Shown here: piece by piece, positions 63,513 to 64,000 of the stretch
How positions within the stretch are numbered: position 1 is the stretch's first letter
How the letters are laid out: the number at the start of each line of letters is the position of its first letter
DNA from: [Clostridium] aminophilum
Lineage (GTDB): Bacteria; Bacillota; Clostridia; Lachnospirales; Lachnospiraceae
Assembly: GCF_900101295.1 (NCBI RefSeq)
Contig: NZ_FOIL01000002.1
Span: 89,372 to 153,371 of the forward strand
DNA: 64,000 nucleotides
Direction: 5' to 3'
Position numbers and translations under genes: made by a program
Notes under the pieces: model-generated
Seen by the model: the letters and a program-made list of their open reading frames with translations, nothing else
Told to the model about the DNA's origin: nothing
Databases searched by the model: none

Positions 63513-63847
63513 TCCGCCATCCCCTCAATCCCGTTGGGAGCTCCGCGGACTTTGTGTCCTGCCGCTGTTCACCGTCAGGTGACATCTTGTATTGGCGGAA
63601 CACTTGGCGACGCCTGATCTTTCTTATGACCATACTGCCGTAATGTAACAGCATGCCGCGGCCGGTGTCTCCGGGCTTCGCGGGTTTTCTTTCAGCGGCC
63701 TGCGCATCCCCGCGGAGCGTTTTTTTTTCATAGCTTCCTGTAACATTTAAAGTGTGAATTTGTAGAAACAGAAAGATACCTCAGTTAAACTGTAATTGCT
63801 GACCCTAGCATAGTTGGCAATAAACAGAACAAAAGAGGTATCTACAG
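63513..63847. other. Intergenic region and left end of an IS110-type element
   Basis: 63513-63730 holds no gene; a GC-rich hairpin-like segment followed by nine T (63701-63729) may terminate the metallophosphoesterase gene. From about 63740 the DNA is AT-rich and belongs to the insertion element: CAGTT-A-AACTG at 63782-63792, and AGATACCTC at 63774-63782 pairs with GAGGTATCT at 63835-63843. Confidence 0.55.
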
Positions 63848-64000
63848 ATGAATTTTACACAAAACAAGAAAATCAGGCAAGTAACAGAAAAGACAATGGT
63901 AGTTGGTATTGATGTTGGTAGTGAAAAGCATTATTTTAGAGCTTTTGATTGGAGGGGGATTGAGCTTACAAAAAAACCTTTTTGCTTTGGAAATTCAATA
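63740..64000 (+). mobile_element. IS110-family insertion sequence, left part
   Basis: Includes about 110 bases of structured non-coding DNA before the transposase, the place where IS110 elements encode their bridge RNA. Left boundary is approximate; there are no terminal inverted repeats to define it. Confidence 0.65.
63848..64000 (+). CDS. IS110-family transposase, N-terminal part (runs off the window)
   Basis: 51 codons to the window end. TMVVGIDVGSEKHYFRAFDW is the start of the DEDD/RuvC-like domain of IS110 transposases, with the first catalytic Asp in GIDVG. GAGGT lies eight bases before the ATG. AT-rich relative to the host genes. Intact as far as visible. Confidence 0.85.
   Translation, partial: MNFTQNKKIRQVTEKTMVVGIDVGSEKHYFRAFDWRGIELTKKPFCFGNSI

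Overview
The window reads as a chromosomal segment of an anaerobic, low-oxygen-lifestyle Firmicute, most like a Lachnospiraceae/Clostridia member of moderately high GC. The reasons are gene content and style: strong AGGAGG-type ribosome binding sites, TTGACA/TATAAT-type promoters, the pur operon order, a selenium-dependent molybdenum hydroxylase maturation cluster, short pyruvate kinase, a glucose-type PTS with a LicT/BglG antiterminator, and ParC/ParE beside an anaerobe-type aspartate-semialdehyde dehydrogenase. Assignment to a genus is not possible from what I can see.

Layout. 1-2.7 kb: a DUF1294 membrane protein, a BTAD regulator and NADH pyrophosphatase. 2.9-7.5 kb: purE-purM-purN-purD-lgt operon with a clear promoter. 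7.6-10.7 kb: an RsmF-type rRNA methylase and a HerA-like DUF853 ATPase. 10.9-17.1 kb: yqeC and xdhC-like genes on the plus strand converge on a minus-strand yqeB-selD-yedF-csd-DUF3343 operon; together these handle selenium donation and cofactor maturation for a molybdenum hydroxylase that is not in the window. 17.3-20.6 kb: trkA-trkH-dtxR potassium uptake. 20.8-26 kb: a membrane-anchored polysaccharide deacetylase, a three-domain MBL-GAF-HD-GYP protein and a lone CheB. 26-31.3 kb: licT, ptsG and pyk. 31.5-36.3 kb: a choline-phosphate module (HTH-LicC-LicA fusion plus BCCT transporter) and an unrecognised coiled-coil protein.

36.4-43.8 kb: a nitrogenase-like operon (NifH-like protein, two divergent NifD/K-like proteins, then a lipoprotein-permease-ATPase ABC importer), preceded by a triple 38-bp repeat and a divergent Crp/Fnr regulator with several palindromes between them. 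The catalytic component lacks the usual nitrogenase ligand pattern, so this is probably a reductase of another substrate.

43.9-50.8 kb is the accessory region. It is visibly AT-richer than its surroundings, is bordered on one side by gene remnants (a frameshifted fragment, an IS91-type fragment, a DUF4143 ATPase 3' end) and on the other by a tRNA-Gly gene. It encodes a WYL-domain regulator, an RNase J-like metallo-hydrolase, a PD-(D/E)XK-type protein, a soluble FtsH-like AAA+/M41 protease, and a DnaA-type AAA+ ATPase fused to a YqiA-like alpha/beta hydrolase. I recognise no described system with this combination; it is my best candidate for a novel defence or stress-response locus.

51-63.5 kb returns to housekeeping genes: a CBS protein, a left-handed beta-helix transferase, topB, asd, deoD, parC, parE, a pseudouridine synthase and a metallophosphoesterase. 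The window ends inside an IS110-family element whose 5' non-coding end is present.
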